NCBI RefSeq assembly: GCF_024497955.1
Contig: NZ_JANHKP010000003.1
Span: forward strand, 124,001 to 188,000
Reading direction: 5' to 3'
DNA: 64,000 bases
Source: Streptomyces sp. C10-9-1
GTDB taxonomy: Bacteria; Actinomycetota; Actinomycetes; Streptomycetales; Streptomycetaceae
The position numbers were made by a program, and so were the translations under genes. The notes under the pieces were generated by a model, which searched no databases, was not told the origin of the DNA, and worked only from the letters and a program-made list of their open reading frames with translations. Numbering within the stretch: the first letter of the stretch is position 1; each line of letters begins with the position of its first letter. Below are positions 60,984 to 64,000 of this stretch, one piece after another.

Positions 60984-61068
60984 TTTGAGCAACACTCTAA
61001 CAAGCAAGGTCTTCCGAGGAAACCATTGACTTAAAGCGAGGCATGGCCCACATTGAGCACCGCTCAAT
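60984..61068. promoter_or_regulatory. Divergent urease/permease promoter region with TTGAGC operators
   Basis: ATTGAGC-ACC-GCTCAAT (61052-61068) is a perfect 7-bp inverted repeat with a 3-base spacer. It overlaps the -10/+1 area of a TTGACT (61026-61031), 17-base, CACATT (61049-61054) promoter of the permease gene. A degenerate copy, TTGAGCAACACTCTAA, lies near 60985-61000 before ureAB and includes a TAGAGT -10-like box on the minus strand. Both sites could be bound by the operon's TetR protein. Confidence 0.65.
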
Positions 61069-61105
61069 TAGAGCGCCATTCAAACGCAGTACGGGAGCGA
61101 GCCTC

Positions 61106-62578
61106 ATGCCGATGGAGCAGCGCGGAGTCGACACCATCCCCGAGCCGGAACGCACCAGCACCCCCCGCGACCTGGTCTCGATCCTGCTGGGATCGAACCT
61201 CTGCCTGGGGGTGATCGTCTTCGGCTGGCTGCCGGTCTCCTTCGGGCTGGGCCTGTGGCCCGCGGTGACCTCGATCGTCGCGGGCACCGTCGTGGGCGTG
61301 GCGGTCACCGCCCCGCTCGCGCTGATCTCCCTGCGCACCGCGACCAACCTCTCGACCTCCAGCGGAGCGGCCTTCGGCGTCCGGGGGCGCCTGGTGGGAT
61401 CGGTGGTCGGCCTGCTGCTCTCGCTGGGCTACACCGCCCTGACGCTGTGGATCGGCGGCGACGTGATGCTGGGGACACTGGCCCGGATCGCGGGGGTGCC
61501 CACCGGTGGGGCCGCGCACACCGTGGTCTACACGGCGCTCGCGGCCTGCACCGTGGTCGGCGCCGTCTACGGCTACCGCCTGCTGCTGCGGGTGAGCCGG
61601 GTGCTCGCCGTCGGCATGTCGGTGCTGCTCGCTCTCGGGCTGCTCGCCTACGGCCCCGAGCTGACCACCGCGGCCCCACCGGACACGCCGTACCTGCTGG
61701 GCTCCTTCTGGCCGACGTGGTTCCTGTCCGCGGTCGCCGCCGGTCTCAGCGGCCCCGTGGCCTTCATCACCCTGCTGGGCGACTACACCCGCTACATCTC
61801 ACCGGCGCGCCACACCCCGCGCCGGGTCCTGCGCGCCACCTGCCTGGGGCTCCTTGCCGGCCTGCTCGTCCCCCAGCTCTTCGGCACCCTCACCGCGCTG
61901 GCCGCCCGCGCGGGCGCCGACTACGCCGGCCCGCTGGTCGCCGCCGCGCCCGGCTGGTACCTGGTGCCGCTGCTGATCGCCGCGGCGGCCGGATCGGTGG
62001 GCAACGCGGGGCTGATGCTCTACTCGATGGGGCTGGACCTGGACGCGATCCTGCCCCGCGCCACACGCACCCGGGCCACCCTGGTCGTGGCGGCCGTCGC
62101 CACCGCCTTCGTCTTCCTCGGCCACTTCGTGTGGGACGCCCAGTCCGCGATGACCTCCTTCGTCCTGCTGCTCACCGCCGTCGGCACCCCCTGGGCCGTG
62201 ATCACCCTGACGGCCCATGCGCGGTGCGGCGGCGTCTACGACGAGGGGGCGCTCCAGGTGTACAACCGCCGGGCACGGGGCGGCGCCTACTGGTACCGCG
62301 CGGGCTGGCACCCGGGGGCCGTGCTGTCCTGGGCGGCCGGAGCGGGCGTGGGGCTGGCGGCCGTGTCCACCCCGCTCTACGAGGGCCCGCTGCTGCCGCT
62401 CACCGGCGGGGTGGACACCAGCTTCGTCCTGTCGGGACTGGTCGGCGGCGCGCTGTACACGCTGGTGGCCCCAGCCCGCGCCGGGGCCGTCCCCGGACCG
62501 CGGACCGCCGGCGGGGCGGGCGGCCCGGCGCCCGCCACCGACGGGGCCGCCCGCCCGAAGGCGCCGCAGGCGGGCTGA
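61106..62578 (+). CDS. NCS1-family cytosine/purine permease
   Basis: The 490-residue membrane protein is a member of the NCS1 family (nucleobase, allantoin, hydantoin or thiamine uptake). It has about twelve hydrophobic segments, an N-terminal STPRDLVSILLGSNLCLGVIVFGWLPVSFGLGLWPA, LISLRTATNLSTSSGAAFGVRGRLVGS (substrate-site region), and FITLLGDYTRYISP. The C-terminus is Ala/Gly/Pro-rich. The ATG at 61106 has GGGAG upstream. Its substrate cannot be told, but divergence from the urease set with shared operators suggests a nitrogen-rich compound. Confidence 0.88.
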   Translation: MPMEQRGVDTIPEPERTSTPRDLVSILLGSNLCLGVIVFGWLPVSFGLGLWPAVTSIVAGTVVGVAVTAPLALISLRTATNLSTSSGAAFGVRGRLVGSVVGLLLSLGYTALTLWIGGDVMLGTLARIAGVPTGGAAHTVVYTALAACTVVGAVYGYRLLLRVSRVLAVGMSVLLALGLLAYGPELTTAAPPDTPYLLGSFWPTWFLSAVAAGLSGPVAFITLLGDYTRYISPARHTPRRVLRATCLGLLAGLLVPQLFGTLTALAARAGADYAGPLVAAAPGWYLVPLLIAAAAGSVGNAGLMLYSMGLDLDAILPRATRTRATLVVAAVATAFVFLGHFVWDAQSAMTSFVLLLTAVGTPWAVITLTAHARCGGVYDEGALQVYNRRARGGAYWYRAGWHPGAVLSWAAGAGVGLAAVSTPLYEGPLLPLTGGVDTSFVLSGLVGGALYTLVAPARAGAVPGPRTAGGAGGPAPATDGAARPKAPQAG

Positions 62579-62622
62579 GCGGGGCGGGGCGGCCGTGCAT
62601 CGCCCGCCCGCCGGCGCACGGC

Positions 62623-62658
62623 GGCCCGCCGCACCGGACGGGGCCGGGGCGGCGGGCC
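62623..62658. terminator. Hairpin between permease and ilvE
   Basis: GGCCCGCCGC pairs with GCGGCGGGCC (62623-62632 with 62649-62658) around a 16-base loop in the gap between convergent genes. Confidence 0.45.
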
Positions 62659-62680
62659 GGCTGCCGGACCGCAGGACGGG

Positions 62681-63769
62681 TCAGGCGACGGGGTGCGTCC
62701 AGCCGTGGGCGTCCGCGGCCTTGCCGGTCTGGATGTCCAGCAGCGCCTTGCGGAGCTTGAGCGTGACCTCGCCCGGCTCCCCGCCGGACTGCTGCCACTC
62801 GCCCCGGGCCGACTTCACGGTGCCGACGGGCGTGATGACGGCGGCCGTGCCGCAGGCGAAGACCTCCTTGAGGGCACCGCTCTCGCTGTCCGCCTGCCAC
62901 TGGTCGATCGAGACGCGCCCCTCCTCGGAGGTGTACCCGAGGTCCCCGGCCAGCTTCAGCAGGGAGTCGCGGGTGATGCCGGCGAGCAGGGAGCCGGTCA
63001 GCGTCGGGGTGACGATGCGGTCCTCGTAGACGAAGTAGAGGTTCATGCCGCCGAGCTCCTCGACCCACGTGTGCTCGACGGCGTCGAGGTAGGCGACCTG
63101 GTCGCAGCCCTTGGCGGCCGCCTCGGCCTGGGCGAGGAGGGAGGCGGCGTAGTTGCCGCCGGTCTTGGCGTCGCCCATGCCCCCGGGGACGGCGCGCACC
63201 CGGTCCTCGGACAGCCAGATGGAGACCGGCTTCACGCCGCCCGGGAAGTACGCACCGGCGGGCGAGGCGATGACCAGGAACAGGTACTCGCTGGCCGGGC
63301 GCACCCCGAGGCCGACCTCGCTGGCGATCATGAAGGGCCGCAGGTAGAGCGACTCCTCGCCGCCGTGGGCCGGGACCCACGCCTCGTCCTGGCGGACGAT
63401 CGCGTCACAGGCGGCGACGAACAGGTCGACGGGCAGCTCGGGCATGGCCAGCCGACGGGCCGAGGCCTGGAACCGCCGGGCGTTCGCCTCGGGGCGGAAG
63501 AGGGCCACCGAGCCGTCGGGGTGGCGGTAGGCCTTGAGCCCCTCGAAGATCTCCTGCGCGTAGTGGAGGGTCATGTTGGCAGGGTCGATCGACAGCGGCG
63601 CGTAGGGGACGAGCTCCGCGTCATGCCAGCCGCGCCCCTCGGTCCACTTGATGACGACCATGTGGTCGGTGAAGTGGCGGCCGAAGCCGGGGCTGGCCAG
63701 GATCGCGTCGCGCTCCGCGTCGGACAGCGGGTGCGAGGAGGGCTTGAGCTCGATCGAGGGCGTCGTCAT
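62681..63769 (-). CDS. ilvE: Branched-chain amino acid aminotransferase
   Basis: IlvE catalyses the last step of valine, leucine and isoleucine synthesis. The 362-residue fold-type IV enzyme has [62 protein letters not shown], and the PLP lysine in [20 protein letters not shown], then [27 protein letters not shown] and [14 protein letters not shown]. The ATG at 63769 has GAAGGA upstream. It converges on the permease. Confidence 0.97.
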   Translation of the reverse strand: MTTPSIELKPSSHPLSDAERDAILASPGFGRHFTDHMVVIKWTEGRGWHDAELVPYAPLSIDPANMTLHYAQEIFEGLKAYRHPDGSVALFRPEANARRFQASARRLAMPELPVDLFVAACDAIVRQDEAWVPAHGGEESLYLRPFMIASEVGLGVRPASEYLFLVIASPAGAYFPGGVKPVSIWLSEDRVRAVPGGMGDAKTGGNYAASLLAQAEAAAKGCDQVAYLDAVEHTWVEELGGMNLYFVYEDRIVTPTLTGSLLAGITRDSLLKLAGDLGYTSEEGRVSIDQWQADSESGALKEVFACGTAAVITPVGTVKSARGEWQQSGGEPGEVTLKLRKALLDIQTGKAADAHGWTHPVA

Positions 63770-63859
63770 GAGTGGAGTCCTTCACCGGTTGGCAGTGGCG
63801 GACCGCGTCACGCGGGGCGGATGCCCGACGCCGCGCGGGTGCTTGGACGTCCGAACATC

Positions 63860-63888
63860 GCCGTGTACACGGCCCACGTTCGATTATC
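63860..63888 (-). promoter_or_regulatory. Candidate ilvE promoter with 14-bp palindrome
   Basis: GATAAT (63888-63883, minus strand) is a fair -10 box. Just downstream is the perfect palindrome GCCGTGTACACGGC (63860-63873), about 91 bases before the ilvE start and close to the predicted transcript start. A -35 match is weak. The last 112 bases of the window hold no gene I can see. Confidence 0.4.
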
Positions 63889-64000
63889 GCCCGCGTGGGC
63901 CCGGACGGGGAACAGCGTGGAGCGCGGCCCGGTGTCGATGGTGGCACCCGTCACGGCGCAGCAGAAGCCGCCGGGCGCGGTGGGAAGGCGACCCGGCGGC

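Overview
The window is high-GC actinobacterial chromosome, almost certainly Streptomyces. Third codon positions are strongly GC-biased, GTG starts are common, the conservon (cvn) operons and the FbiD/CofC-type F420 gene are present, and the gene order matches what I recall of the conserved core around SCO5523-SCO5581 of S. coelicolor. I see no insertion sequence, prophage, CRISPR array or integrase. I cannot name the species.

Layout. (1) 0.2-8.1 kb: a primase/polymerase N-domain protein, then ftsY, glcP, smc and a 72-residue coiled-coil protein, all on the minus strand except the first. (2) 8.5-10.9 kb: acylphosphatase, secreted CAP-domain protein, DUF1540 protein and HxlR regulator. (3) 10.9-20.5 kb: housekeeping genes mutM, rnc, rpmF, DUF177, a coiled-coil envelope protein, coaD, rsmD, recG and a DAK2/FakA-like kinase on the minus strand, with rpmB facing away behind a structured leader. 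(4) 20.7-28.9 kb: thiD, thiL, an Lrp-type effector domain, a DUF3515 lipoprotein, ddl, gpsA, plsC, cofC and the lysine-rich HU protein HupS. (5) 29-33.5 kb: leuCD with the divergent IclR regulator ndgR, then a nickel-binding-like protein and a divergent DUF4188/MerR pair. (6) 33.6-37.3 kb: five tRNA genes (three Glu, two Gln), a HAD hydrolase, gltX and an FAH-family hydrolase. (7) 37.6-48.9 kb: a small repeat-bearing peptide gene, then two complete tandem conservons (cvnA-B-C-D twice). (8) 49-56.7 kb: accE/accB, a YceI protein, an S8 protease interrupted by an in-frame TGA, a TPM-like membrane protein, and cimA behind an apparent attenuator. (9) 56.8-63.8 kb: TetR, agmatine deiminase, ureC and fused ureAB with a divergent NCS1 permease, then ilvE.

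How the genes work together. Branched-chain amino acid biosynthesis is represented four times (leuC, leuD, cimA, ilvE), with NdgR and the candidate cimA attenuator as likely controls. The tandem conservons encode membrane ATPase sensors with Roadblock, DUF742 and Ras-like GTPase partners. The two cvnD GTPase genes are identical in DNA over 528 bases although the cvnA genes have diverged widely, which points to recent gene conversion. The ureAB-ureC-agmatine deiminase-TetR operon with a divergent nucleobase permease looks like a nitrogen-scavenging cassette without urease accessory genes.

The observations most worth following are the cimA leader, the cvnD homogenisation, the repeat peptide beside cvn1, the orphan urease cassette with its operator, and the TGA inside the protease gene.
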